From Leishmania infantum JPCM5 (lineage: Eukaryota; Euglenozoa; Kinetoplastea; Trypanosomatida; Trypanosomatidae): DNA of 64,000 bases. Within the stretch, counting starts at the first letter, position 1. Every line of letters starts with the position of its first letter. Location of the stretch: assembly GCF_000002875.2 (NCBI RefSeq), contig NC_009397.2, forward strand, positions 374,501-438,500, written 5' to 3'. Under the pieces are notes generated by a model that had not been told where the DNA came from, ran no database searches, and saw only the letters and a list, made by a program, of their open reading frames with translations. Below are positions 30,206-41,247 of the stretch, piece by piece. A program made the position numbers and the translations under genes.

Positions 30206-31837
30206 TTACAAGGACGCCGGCGCATCTTCGTGATAATCAGGGCATACCCTGGGCAACCCCAGCGTGAACAGGGTGGGCGGATTTACGGAGGGCGCATCCG
30301 GGTCGCAACTGCACTTCATGGGAGCTGCGGAGCCTGGAAAGCACGGCCCTAGCGCGCAGTGCAGCGGCCGCACATCGATCGTCACGACCGGGGATGTCAC
30401 AGTGTTGCAGGCCGAGACAAGTCCGTCGAAAGCGAGGCGGTAATTGTTCGTCTGCGTGTAGCCGTCGTACACCTCGGGGCGGCCTTTCACCACATTCCAG
30501 CGAAGCCCGGCCGTCTCCATTTCGCGCACGAAGCCGAAAGGGATAATGCCGCACATGTACGGCGCTGCCGTCTCCCTCGGCGCCGGGCCTGAAGACGACC
30601 ACGACGGCGGTAGGACGAGCTGCGTCACCCCGTCTGGCCAGCACGCAAAGAGCACGTTGTACTTGTTCATGGCCATGATATGAAAGACTCGCGCGTAACA
30701 TAAAAGGCAGCAGACAACACCGAACTCGTGATCGATGCGACCGCCAAGTGCGCCGAGGACGGCGATGTTGGGCAGGACGCGCGTCTCCAGGCGTTGAGCA
30801 GGCTGTTCAGTGGTGAATGGCGCCGATGTCGTTATCGACTCGAGAAGGCGTCGGCAGCGGTCAGCCTCCTGCCGATCCTCCCCCGCCTGCACCTCGGCGG
30901 TGGACAATGCCTCGGGGAGACGAGCCACGCAATCGAATGCAAGGGAAGTGACGTCGGGCGACTGCGCCGCAAGCGGAACCTCTTTATCGAAGCCTCGCAG
31001 GGGGTCCACCCCGTTCAGCGAATCCGGCATCCCAACGTCAAGTGCCCACAGACGCTGCAGCAGTGCCACACACTTCATAAAGTCCGTCGACATCTGGCAC
31101 GCTACGGGCAGCAGAACAAACGGCTCGACTGGCGTTGTGGGCGACGCGGACGCCTCGCGGTGCCTGTGGGCATCACGCCGCCGCCGGATCTTCTCCAGCA
31201 GCGTCACGGGAATCGAGTTCACGCTATCATGGAAAAGTAGGCGCTTGTCGCCACCATTGTTGCCCTGGCCATCATCACGGCGGCGAGGCGGCTCTGCATC
31301 AGCCGCAGCGGCGAGCACGACTTCTGCGTCACCAGCGTCAGCGAGGAGCATGGCGTGCGTGGCGGGGAGGCTGTCCAAGTCCCCGATGAGGGCATCGCAC
31401 AAGCGCGACGCGATGAAGGCGCTCTGCGCCGCGGTGCTGCCGCTGCCGCTGCCCGCGATACCGATGCAGCGCTTTGCGCAGTACCTCTTCAGCGCAGCGT
31501 ACGCGCCGTCCGCGCAAATGAAGTAGGGACGGTGCTCATGGAGCCTGCTGCTGGCGGGGGTGGCTTCGGCTTCCTCTTCGCCCTCCCTCGCCCAGGACGC
31601 CGGCGCGACACGGCCACGGTGGCGCTCAAAAAGGCGGATGTAAGAGGCGAAGTCCTCGTCTGTGTTCGCCGGGCTGTTCAACAGAATGACCCCAAAGAGC
31701 GACGTGTCAGGGACAGGTGCGTCCGTGGTTACGGCATCCGTTCTACCCAGCGCCAGCACCGCGTTACACGAGCACAGCTTGCGCGTGTGGAGAGCGGGCT
31801 GGGTGCCGGGTTGCATGTATGTCTCGAGGCGAGACAT
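30206..31837 (-). CDS. TPK: Thiamine pyrophosphokinase, enlarged
   Basis: 543 residues from the ATG at 31837. Converts thiamine plus ATP to thiamine diphosphate. Seen in order: ICADGAYAAL (residues 107-116), LIGDLDS (150-156), a STDFMKCVALLQRL segment near 250, LGALGGRIDHE (361-371), then CGIIPFG and GLRWNV with a TNNYR element near the C-terminus, corresponding to the thiamin-binding domain. These are the standard TPK catalytic and B1-binding motifs. The usual enzyme is about 220-260 residues; here insertions of about 90 and 70 residues, Ala/Arg/Asp-rich, separate the motifs, and the N-terminus is extended. The frame is open upstream to 31948, but without an ATG. Its leader would contain copy 2 of the 213-bp module. 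Confidence 0.92.
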   Translation of the reverse strand: MSRLETYMQPGTQPALHTRKLCSCNAVLALGRTDAVTTDAPVPDTSLFGVILLNSPANTDEDFASYIRLFERHRGRVAPASWAREGEEEAEATPASSRLHEHRPYFICADGAYAALKRYCAKRCIGIAGSGSGSTAAQSAFIASRLCDALIGDLDSLPATHAMLLADAGDAEVVLAAAADAEPPRRRDDGQGNNGGDKRLLFHDSVNSIPVTLLEKIRRRRDAHRHREASASPTTPVEPFVLLPVACQMSTDFMKCVALLQRLWALDVGMPDSLNGVDPLRGFDKEVPLAAQSPDVTSLAFDCVARLPEALSTAEVQAGEDRQEADRCRRLLESITTSAPFTTEQPAQRLETRVLPNIAVLGALGGRIDHEFGVVCCLLCYARVFHIMAMNKYNVLFACWPDGVTQLVLPPSWSSSGPAPRETAAPYMCGIIPFGFVREMETAGLRWNVVKGRPEVYDGYTQTNNYRLAFDGLVSACNTVTSPVVTIDVRPLHCALGPCFPGSAAPMKCSCDPDAPSVNPPTLFTLGLPRVCPDYHEDAPASL

Positions 31838-32936
31838 GGCGCTCGAGAGGCGGCCAACGGTAACTTTCAGCGGAAGGTCCGGGGAGAGGAAAAGGGCAAA
31901 GGGCGCGTGTGTGACATGTGTTTTTCTTCTCTTTTTGGCGCATGGCACCAGGGGTTCACGGACGAGCCAATGGAAGGAGACGGGAAGGGGAGGAGGTGGT
32001 GGGGTTCAAGGCAGATGAGACAACAGAGCAGAGGGCCCTCGGCGGACGTCTGCATTCACTGCCCATGGCCAGCCTTCACCGCAGTCTGACTGCGTCGTCG
32101 CTGCCGTCGCGCACCTCTCGGGAATGGACAGGCACCGCAACATGAGTTCCCTGTCGAGCACAAGGAGGGGATTGGGGAGGAGGGTGCCGACGGAGGGAGA
32201 GACAGAGGGGGGAAGAGGGGAGGGGGAAGATGATGAAGACAGAAAAGGATGCGTGAGAGAAAAGCAAGTAGGATCGACCAGAGGGAGATGGCCGAAGTAG
32301 AGAAGTGTACGCCACCCCCGCCTCCTTTCGAGAGAAGGGGGGGGATAGAACAACAAAAACAAAAAATAACATAATGAGAAGATGTCATTGCAACTAGCGG
32401 CTGTAGGATACCCACGCAGGGATGCGCGCACACACATACATACACGTATACCAGCACATAGACAAGTGTACACAAACACGAAGAGAGAAGGATAGCTTTA
32501 CACATCTCTGCGCACACCTCGATGATGACGATGGCAACGCGACAGAGAGGAGGACGGGGAGGGCGGAAAGCAGTAAAACAAAACGAAGGAAAATAAGGGC
32601 ACTGCAAAGACGGGAAAGAGATGCAGACATGACCGTAAAAACGCCCATCCACACACACACACACGCACACGCACGCATGACAGCTCTTCAGGCTATCTCT
32701 TGTCCTCCCCTTGTTTTGGGATGCGCATGTGCCCAGCGTCGCAGTATCAAGGTTCACCGACATTCTCTTCGTCTCTCCGTGCGCGTGTATGTCTCGGCGC
32801 ACAGCGCTCTCACCGGGATGGCGGAGCACACATAGTCTCGGTGTGCAGCCGAGTTGACTAGCTCCACTCCGTCTTTCCCCGGTCAGAGCATCCTCGTTCC
32901 TCCTCTCATCGGCAACGTTGCTGCCCGTACGCCCAA
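31838..32936. other. Spacer with second copy of the 213-bp module
   Basis: No gene. Holds the duplicated module at 31964-32176, then purine-rich plus-strand DNA (32177-32360) and a CA run near 32650-32667. The rest should be the 3' untranslated region of the small membrane protein gene above it. Confidence 0.6.
31964..32176 (-). repeat. 213-bp duplicated intergenic module, copy 2
   Basis: Counterpart of 2083-2295, 29.9 kb away in the same orientation, with three substitutions. Its pyrimidine tract and CTCGACAG (AG at 32152-32151, minus strand) would make a trans-splice acceptor giving a 313-nt leader for the thiamine pyrophosphokinase mRNA. The identity stops abruptly at both ends. Confidence 0.9.
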
Positions 32937-33389
32937 TTAGTCTCGCTTGTGGCTGCTCGTGGTCTTGCTATGCAGGCTCTGCGCGGACACCACCTCAGGC
33001 GTTGACCTGTGCGACTTTCTACTGTCAACCGTGCCACCGGCCGCATTCCCTGCGAAGCTGCGCTTCGTGGTGGTGCTGCACTTGCAGGAGGCTCTGCTCT
33101 CCTCCAACTCGACGCTGCTAGAGCGGCTGCTGAGCTCACTGCCGTAATGGCTAAGGCCATCTTTGTCCACCTTGTCCTCGAGCAGACGCCTCCCTGGGGT
33201 ACGGACGTAGAGCAGGTAGTAGGCTAGCAGGGCCGCGAAGGCGACGAAGAGGGCGAGGCACTCGATCGTGAGCAGCACCCACCAGTTGTTCTGCACCCAC
33301 GAACGCTTGTTGCGGGGCACTGCCTGGATGGGGATCGTCGGGAACGGGACCGGGGTGGAGATTATATCTTTTTTCTCACGTCCGGGCAT
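32937..33389 (-). CDS. Small single-pass membrane protein with NNWWV motif
   Basis: 150 residues; family not recognised. Residues 1-30 are polar with Pro, then WVQNNWWVLL (31-40) leads into one strongly hydrophobic helix (about 38-61), a basic stop-transfer TPGRRLL, and an 85-residue Ser/Lys/Arg-rich tail, likely cytoplasmic. There is no cleavable signal peptide. The WVQNNWWV segment recurs as SVQNNWWV just before the membrane helix of the lectin-like protein at 57116-58378, suggesting common ancestry of the membrane anchors. Codon use and the lack of stops support a real gene. Function unknown. Confidence 0.75.
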   Translation of the reverse strand: MPGREKKDIISTPVPFPTIPIQAVPRNKRSWVQNNWWVLLTIECLALFVAFAALLAYYLLYVRTPGRRLLEDKVDKDGLSHYGSELSSRSSSVELEESRASCKCSTTTKRSFAGNAAGGTVDSRKSHRSTPEVVSAQSLHSKTTSSHKRD

Positions 33390-35710
33390 TTTCGCCCTCT
33401 GGCCGAAGTGTGTGTGTGTGTGTGTGTGTGTGGCGGTGGCTCGCGCTCTGTCGGACGGGCGTTGCCGCTTCTTTGCGTTGCGCCTGCAGATTATTCAGGT
33501 GCGTGCCTGGACGGTCGTGAGGGCGAGTGTGTCGCACTTCACAGAACTGCGTTGCGAAGGATGAAGGGGTGGGAGTGGGAGGAAGAGGATGAGACTGCAG
33601 AGGAGGTAGAGCGACACGAAATAGAAAGAGCGAGTTTCCAGGGCACACCGGCGAGAAGGAGGCAGGAGCGGAAGAAAAAACACGCACACACACGCACAAC
33701 TTCGTCGAGCATGCAGAAAGTGGGCCGACGAGTCAGCAGCGGAGCAGAGACACTGCGGAGAGTAGAGGATAATGGAAGCACGCGGCAGTGAGCGGAACAG
33801 TAGCAACTGTCGTCCGTGGCATGGTTAAGGAGGCGAGGGGCGGGAAAAATACGCAGTGGTGTGTCATCCCTATATCCCTCTCGTCCTGTGACGCTGCTCT
33901 GCACCGTGCGCTGCATGCTCACGCGTGCGTGAGCGTGGGTTTCGTGTCTTTGCTTGGCTCGGTACGAGGGCTAAGCTGCGTGGGTGTGGGTGCGCGCTGA
34001 AGTGCTGGCGCAGGTGCGCGAAAGGTGCGCCGCCGATAATAAGAAGCATCTTAAACGCGTCGGTGCACAGTTCACGGAAAAACACACGCCAAGCATGACT
34101 GGGCTTGAGCAACGGTCATGGCCCTCGCCTTATGAGTTCCGTTGCGCACGTGCGCAGGGTTTTGGCACACGCGTACCTGGCAAGACGGTGAGAAGAAAAA
34201 AAACGCCGACAGGCCATGCATTCTTCGTTGCGCGGCACGCTCGTGTAAGGGACGCGGGTGATGTGGGGACTGTGCGTGTAAGAGCGACGAGAACGATGAG
34301 GGAAGAGAGAGGGGGGAGGGTGAGGTGCCTTGAGGAGAGAGCGGAGGTGTTAAAAAAACGTACAAGGAGCTTCAAGGCACACACCGCCTGCGCGCACGAC
34401 ACCTTCAGAAATGCACATCGTCATCGCTAGCAGGTACATGTGGTACGGTGCACGCGCACACACACAACACATGCGTGTGTACGCATCTCTGTCAGACTAC
34501 CGGCTCCTGCAGCACACTTCACCAGTGGCGGCTAATGCTGGAAGCACTGAGAGAGGGAGAGGAGCAAGGAAGGGAGACAATAGTGGTGGAAGAAGAGCAG
34601 GAGTGCAGGTGCTGCTGTTGCCAGCGCCTGCGCATTACTAGTAACAGCCGCAACCACCACTATCACGGTGCATCATAATTTTTGTCCCTCATTCCCTGGC
34701 GTTGATGTCTGCAGCAGCGTTTCTCCATTTCAACGCAGCTGCTGGGCGTGCTCTGCGGGGGGCGATAGGGAGACACAATGAGAGGGCGACAACGCCCATC
34801 CACGAAACCAAGCAACACGTGCGCGTACAAAACATGCGCCCGAGGAATACAGCAGGGGAATCATCAAAAAGAGAACGGTAAAAGAAAGCGAAAGGAGCGA
34901 AGGTGAGGTTGCGTCGCGAGCATCTGTGACAGCCGTCCCTTCCGCACAAACACACATGCTTGCAGCGACACATCTCTGCTCGAGGGTACAACAACATCCA
35001 CGTAAAGGACAAGACAGCGAGGAAAGATGCTCTGCGGCAGAGAGCGGGTGAGAGAGACTGGAGGGGGGGGGGGCGGCGGCAGTGAGGGGGTCCGTGCTGA
35101 GGTGGAGCTCTACGATCGACTATGATTGATACGCCTAGACACATACAGATAGAAAAATGAGCACATCACACAAGACGAGAGAACGAGGGCAGGAAAAGAG
35201 GTATATCGAAAATGAAAAGGCGTGCCTGCGTCTGCGCCGTGGGTAGCCCATGGGAGTGGGTGGGAGCAGCAGCAGCAGCAGGAAAAGGAAGGGGACATTG
35301 TGGGTCATAGGGGTCTGCCGGTGGATAGGCGAATGGGTCTAGTTCAATGTCACGCGTTTGCCAGCTAGCACAATCGGATAATGGAGAAGGCGAGACACAC
35401 ACACAAGCACACATAAAGATCCTCGAGGCGACCAATACCGGCAGTGTCGCGCGACGAAGGCAGCGGCAACAACAACGCCAGCACAATATGAGAGAAAGGA
35501 GGGGTGGAGGTGGGGGGGTGGGGGAGCAGAGCGCAGTCCCAAGCGGGGGAAGTACCGAACGAGAAACGCAGACATGTGGGAAGAGAGCAGGAGAGTTATG
35601 CAGGTGTGCCTATCGGTGTCGGTGTGTGTGTGTGTATAGATGCTTCACTGCAATGTCCTCCGCACATACTCGCAGGCACGTGGACACCTTTCAGATGTCC
35701 ATGGTCCGCG
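33390..35710. other. Spacer between two small membrane protein genes
   Basis: No gene seen. A TG microsatellite (about 33407-33432) directly precedes the start of the 150-residue membrane protein. Other parts are purine-rich on the plus strand, with a G run near 35063-35082. Confidence 0.55.
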
Positions 35711-36289
35711 TCAGACCTCGTCACTGCTGTTACTCCACTCGCCTTCTTCTTCCTCGTCATCGCAGCTATCGTACGAGGAGTCATCGCTCTCCTCCGCCGC
35801 ATGGCTGTCATCATGCGGTAGGGATCGTGCATCATGCTCTCTGTGGGAGTGCGCGTCGTCGTCGGAGTCACTGTGGCTCTTTCTCTTCGACTTATCTTGG
35901 GCTTCACGGTGACGCTCAAAAACGATACAGGCAAGTACCAGGCCCACCACTGCGAGACAGATGATGGAGGAGACAATGATGAGCACCACGGCCCACTTGT
36001 ACGCCTTCGGCCAGCTCTCGTTCATCGGCTGTAGACTTCCACCGAGCTCGTAGTCTAGGTCACGGATCACCATGTTCGCCGCTATGGGTACGCCGTATAA
36101 AAGAATCCGCTGAAGAGCGTAATGAATAGCGTCATCAATAATCGACAGCTCCGCGACGCGGGGCACTGCCGCTACCACATCACTGTTACCGGGCGGCACG
36201 ACCAGAAGCTTGTCAGCACTAAGTGAATCCACTGCACCGGGATGGGCCGGCAGTAGTTGCTGCCGCTGCCGTTTTTGCTCGAGCGGCAT
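35711..36289 (-). CDS. Single-pass membrane protein with acidic Ser/Asp-rich tail
   Basis: 192 residues; family not recognised. A hydrophilic N-terminal region of about 95 residues contains ELSIIDDAIHYALQRILLYG, followed by ESWPKAYKWA and a single membrane helix (about 99-123), a basic stretch (ERHREAQDKSKRKS) and a tail of Ser, Asp, Glu and His ending EEEGEWSNSSDEV, with several casein-kinase-2-like sites. No signal peptide is evident, so topology is uncertain. It resembles the neighbours at 32937-33389 and 39083-39529 in layout (one helix preceded by Trp-containing polar residues, then a basic anchor) but not clearly in sequence. Confidence 0.75.
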   Translation of the reverse strand: MPLEQKRQRQQLLPAHPGAVDSLSADKLLVVPPGNSDVVAAVPRVAELSIIDDAIHYALQRILLYGVPIAANMVIRDLDYELGGSLQPMNESWPKAYKWAVVLIIVSSIICLAVVGLVLACIVFERHREAQDKSKRKSHSDSDDDAHSHREHDARSLPHDDSHAAEESDDSSYDSCDDEEEEGEWSNSSDEV

Positions 36290-39082
36290 GCTGCTGCTGC
36301 TGTGCTCGGTAGCCGGCCAAGAGGACTAAGAAGGAAGCTCCGTTGTACGCGCCGGCTGTTGGTTATACTGACTCGATCTATCTTTTTTCGACTTCCACCA
36401 CGCTGCGTTTCGCGATCTCGCGCTCGCCCTTCTTCTGCACCGGTGCCTTCCGTGCCACGAGGGAGGGAGGAAGAGGGAGGAGAGAGAGGTATGCGCGCTG
36501 CCGGCGTGCTTGCTCGCCTTTCGTCCCCACTTCCCTTCTTGGATTTCCAAGAGGGAGGAGCGAGAGCTGAGGAGGAGGTGCCGTGGTTGAGGGAGGCTGG
36601 CTGGCAGAAAGCGAAGCGACGGATCAGACAGTGATGAGATGGAAAGAAAAAAAAAGAAGGCACGCTGAGGGCTGTCGTGAGAGCACTGGGGAGACAGAAG
36701 AAGTGGAATGAGAAGAGCCTCTCGAGAGTGAAGCGAGAGGCCGATGAAGGAGAGCGCGCGCTTCGACAGCGGTGTGCCCACTACTCTCCTCGCCTCCCAC
36801 CACCACAGCAACCCCCGCCCCCCCCAAAAAAAAAAGAAAAAATTGAAGAGAGGCGAGTGTGTTCATGGGCACGGAAAGCGCCGCGAGAAAACGAAACGGA
36901 AAGCGGAGGCATCACAGGCAAAGTGAAGGGCGAAGCCGCGAGGGCGGCGGGACGACACATGGAGGGCCACCGTCGTAAGGAAGCCGACGTGACGCAGCGC
37001 CATCTGCACTCCTATACGAGCATACGCACGCAACAAGAAGAAAGTGTCCCTGCAGTGCCTTCGCGCAAGGCGACGCGTGGAGGCCGGAGATGCGCAAACC
37101 GCTGTAGTTTCCCTCCATTTTGAGGAGAACCGAGATGCCGATGCACGAGGCCCTCTACCGTACAACGAGCGCGCGGAGCTCTTCTTCTCTTGGTTTCGCA
37201 CACACGAAGGCTTCGCGTCGTCACGGCCTCCTTCTTCCTTTCGGTGTTTTGTTCGATAACGTCAACGCTTCGGCTGGCGCCATTTTCGTTCGCCCGCGCC
37301 CGCCCCCCTTCACAGGATGACAACCACGCAGACGGACGCGCTTGCGCAACGACAGCGGCGTGCTGGTCGGGGTGATGTGGGAGCGGGAGGGACGGAATGT
37401 GGAGGGGGCGGAGCCATCAAAAAAAAAATTGAAAAGCGACAAGATGAGCACCACCGGTGCAAGGCAAACGACGAGGGGAGAGACCGAGGCAGCAGAAACT
37501 GTTGAACACTGAAATTATGTGTGGATGTGTGTGGACGCACACTTGTGGGCGTCGGGGCAGAGCAGGGAAGAGGGGTATTCAGAGACGATGAGGACGTGGA
37601 GAGGACAGAGAGAGAGCGAGAAACAAAGGAAAGGAGAGCAGATAGATCGAGTGGGTGGAAAGAGGCGACGGGGAAGCGCGCGGAACACCACCCTGTCCCT
37701 GTGCACGCGCTCGGCTTGTGCGCAACATGCATGCGTGTGAGTTGCGGTGGCGGTGCACTACTGGGGAGGGGGAGGGGTGCAGGAGAGAGGCACAGAAGAA
37801 GAGGGGGTGCTAGTCTTAGAGATGAGGACCAGGCAGGCGCTAGGGGACCAAAAAGACGAAGTGAGGGTGGGCAGAAAAGCATACACGAAGATGCTGCTCG
37901 CTGTTTCGCGCGCGTATGTGCAAGGGAGGAGGCGGAAAGAGATAGGGGCGAGGGAGGAAGGGAGGGAGCGGGCGGACGAGGGACGAGAGAGTCTCAACCC
38001 GCAAGCGCTGAGCAGAAACGAAGAGACGATCCCATGTCTACATATCAAGCGGAATGAAAGGAGAATGAGAAGGGGAAACGAAAGTAAGAGACGGAAGACA
38101 TGTTGGATGGCACACACACACACACACATGCACGCACAGAGGTCCCCACATTCACAAAGGGAGAAAGATGCACGTGTGTGCGTGTGTGTGCAGGTGTCTC
38201 TCTATATGCACACGTAGACATGTATAGAAGCAGAATAGCGGAGTCACACGGGCGCACAAACACAGACATCGTGCAAGACACCCACACAGACAAGATGAGT
38301 GGCCCATACGACGCAGTCGAGAGCTTCGACCCACACCTGACAGAAACTCCACCCCTTCATCCGATAAAATCGAAAACGGTGAAGGACGATCGCCATCGAT
38401 GAGAGGTCCTGCGTTGGCGGTGGTGGACCGAGGAGACAAGACAGCAGCAGGGTAAGTCAAGGGGAGGGGGCAGAAATGAGAGAACAAGAAAACGGACCAG
38501 GGATACAGATGCACACATGCAGAGGTAGAGAGAGACATCAGAGCAGAGGCACACGCATCGGCGATTCTCAAAACGCGGCAGACGAAAAGGAAAGGAAGAG
38601 GGGCAAAAAAATATCTTTTCTTCGAAAAGGAACGGCCAGTAGAATGAGGAAGCGCCAAACGCGCAGGTGAAACAAACAACATAGCAACGGGCGAGTCGTG
38701 ATCTGCAGGTTAGGGGGCGCAGACAGACGGACAGTGATGGTGGTCGTGTTACAGCAGCCAGTGTCGCTGATGCAAAGCAGCCCTGTCGCACGCACTCGGC
38801 CCCTCTCTGCCTCTCTCGCTGTGTCGTCAACTCGGTGTTGGTGAATCCCCTGTAACACGTGCGCGTACGCCAGCGAAAGAGACAGAGAGAGAGCTTAAAA
38901 AACGATGTACAACAAAGAAGTGAAAAGGAGAAGCACACGCACACACGCACGAAGTTCGAAAGCCACAAGAAGACTGCATAAAGAAGGGAGGGCGTAGCGA
39001 GCGAGCGAGCGAGAAGCACGGACCAGATTCGGCTCACTCGCAACACGTGCGCGTTCTTCTTCGTTGTGCTATGGTTTCTCCC
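36290..39082. other. 2.8-kb spacer between membrane protein genes
   Basis: No gene seen. Purine-rich plus-strand tracts dominate (37580-38100, 38450-38670), with a CA run near 38110-38128. Frames open here are low in complexity. Confidence 0.55.
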
Positions 39083-39529
39083 TCATCGTGAGTCGCCCGC
39101 CTCGACGTCGCGCGTGGCAGGCGACTCGGAGGGCGACTCGGAGAGGCGGGGGGAGGGGCAGGCCTCGGAGCGCCCTTGCGACGCGGACTTAGTCCTTTTG
39201 TGAGACAGGGAGCTCATCAAGAACAGCATGCCGCTCGTGCGCCTGCACCGCTCCCCCCGCTCGTGGCGGTGCTTGATGCGGCGGTACCATCGAAAACTCT
39301 GAAAAGCACATCCCATGCTGCACAAGATGACGATGATGCCAATGATAAGCCAGACATACCACAAGTCCCTCGACCAGCTCTTCACCGTCGGCATTGCATA
39401 GAGCAGTCGGTTCTGCTCCGCTGCCGGCTCCATGCACAGCGTGCCATACTTTGACACCACATACTCTTTTCGGCCGAGGTACGCATCACAGCCTGGAAGC
39501 GTGACCCCCCTGCCCTTGGAGTCAGCCAT
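39083..39529 (-). CDS. Small single-pass membrane protein
   Basis: 148 residues; family not recognised. An N-terminal polar part with two Cys (14 and 32), then VKSWSRDLWYVW leading into a membrane helix (about 56-76), followed by a strongly basic WYRRIKHRHERGERCRR and a Ser/Pro/Glu-rich tail. No signal peptide is evident. Same architecture as the two genes further down the transcription unit. The ATG at 39529 is followed at once by protein-like sequence, and the plus-strand G run just upstream (39549-39560) is the complement of a pyrimidine tract suited to splicing. Confidence 0.72.
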   Translation of the reverse strand: MADSKGRGVTLPGCDAYLGRKEYVVSKYGTLCMEPAAEQNRLLYAMPTVKSWSRDLWYVWLIIGIIVILCSMGCAFQSFRWYRRIKHRHERGERCRRTSGMLFLMSSLSHKRTKSASQGRSEACPSPRLSESPSESPATRDVEAGDSR

Positions 39530-41247
39530 GGCGACGCGTGAAAGCCGTGGGGGGGGGGGGAATGTGCTCTATTCTGTGATGCGACTGCTGTTGTCGACGT
39601 CACCTGCACACACCTATGCATACGCACGCAGGAGCGCAGAGAATCGCATATATATATATATGTCTGTATGTATGTGCGATGGCAGAAGGGGGGGAGGGGG
39701 CGTTGTCCTTGCCTTCCGGAGGGCAAGGCAGTAGTGGCTGGGGTGACTCGTGGGAGGGAATGCAGGGCGGACACGTGGCGAGCAAGCTCAGAACAAGACG
39801 ATCTGCGTGTGTGATGACGATGACTGCCACCCGCACATGTACCAGAAAGCGTGATGGTGCGCGCTCCCGATTGCGTTCACGTGGAGCCGACGTGCTCGTC
39901 GGGAGGGGGGAGGCAGGAGAGTGGAGAGGGGGACGGTGAGACGCACAGCATTGCATTACCAGAGATGAGTGGAAGAGAGAGTGGAAAAAAGAAAGTGGCA
40001 AGACTCGGAGAGGGACATGACGCTCCGTGAGGAAGGGGGCTCTGCCAGTGGCGCAGCAGCAGAGAGCGAGCGAGGTCCACGCACAGCCTATAGACGACGC
40101 CTACAGCACCAGAGCCGCCGCGGCGGCGGGCGGTAGCACTTCCTTTCTGCAGGCGACAGCATCGACACAATTGGCTCCGGCGACAGCTTACCCGCACCAG
40201 CGCAACAGAGGCTCCGATGCGTCTGCAAGGGCGCAGCGACAGGGCGTTCCGTGAGGGAGGGAATTGGGTCTCGGTGAGTGGGTAATAGCTTGGAGACTAA
40301 GGCGGGAAAGAGACAGGGGGTAGAGGAGGCACCGATGAAGGGCGGGAAACAAGCGAGAGCGCACGTGCTTTTTGTTTCGGTCTAGCGACACGCACAAAAG
40401 GAGAGGGAGAAAGAGAGAAGGGGTACCTACACAGAGGCACACAGAAAGGAGTGCGGCGGCGGCGGCAGCAGCAGCAGGGCATGACAGGACATGGGGAGTC
40501 TCCCCACAGCCCCAAGCAGAGGCACAACAACGAAAAGAAGGCGAGCAAACAAGAGAGGGGGGTAGGCGAGGGAGCACGGCGAAGTCGTAGGGGAGGTGTA
40601 GTGTCAGGGGAAGGAGGGGAGTCGATGAGAGTTGTGGTGAGGGGTGAGCGAGGGATAGAGGGAGAGTAGGGTGTGGGCGGCACGCACACATGCACACGAG
40701 GAATGAGGGAAACCACACATCTGCTCTCTGTCTCTCTCTCCACCACTCTCGCGCATGCGCGGCCGACAGAGCGGCGAGAGAGGAGGAAGCGCAGAGGCCA
40801 AAACACCCACGCGTGAGGACATCACAAAGTCACACAATGGGGGGATATTGACAAGAAAACGCACACGCGCACACACAAACACACACAAGCGCAGCTCTCC
40901 ACACAGCTCTGTGCGTGAGAGAGATGCGTGGGGTGATGCGCGCTCGTGTGATGGCGAATCTGTGCATCTAGGCGCTTGCATCTATGCAAAAAAAAAAGAA
41001 AAGCGAGCAGGAGCAACCGAAGAAACGAGAGAGCACTGGCGACCCTCACGTCCACCGCAGACGACGAGAAAGAAGACAAGGCAACCGCGAGATGAGTGGG
41101 CGAGACGGCTGAGCGAGGGGATCGAGCTCGCCTCCAACGCGAGGGAGCTCACCGTACCCGCAAGGCGAGAGGGAAACACGAGTCAGCGGCGAATTCGAGT
41201 GGTGCCGGCACCGCCCGACGTCCCGTCCTCCACAAGGTGAGTGCGCC
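39530..41247. other. Spacer between EndoG-like nuclease and small membrane protein genes
   Basis: No gene seen. Contains a TA run near 39648-39662, a GGC-rich stretch near 40450-40475 and purine-rich plus-strand DNA. Confidence 0.55.
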
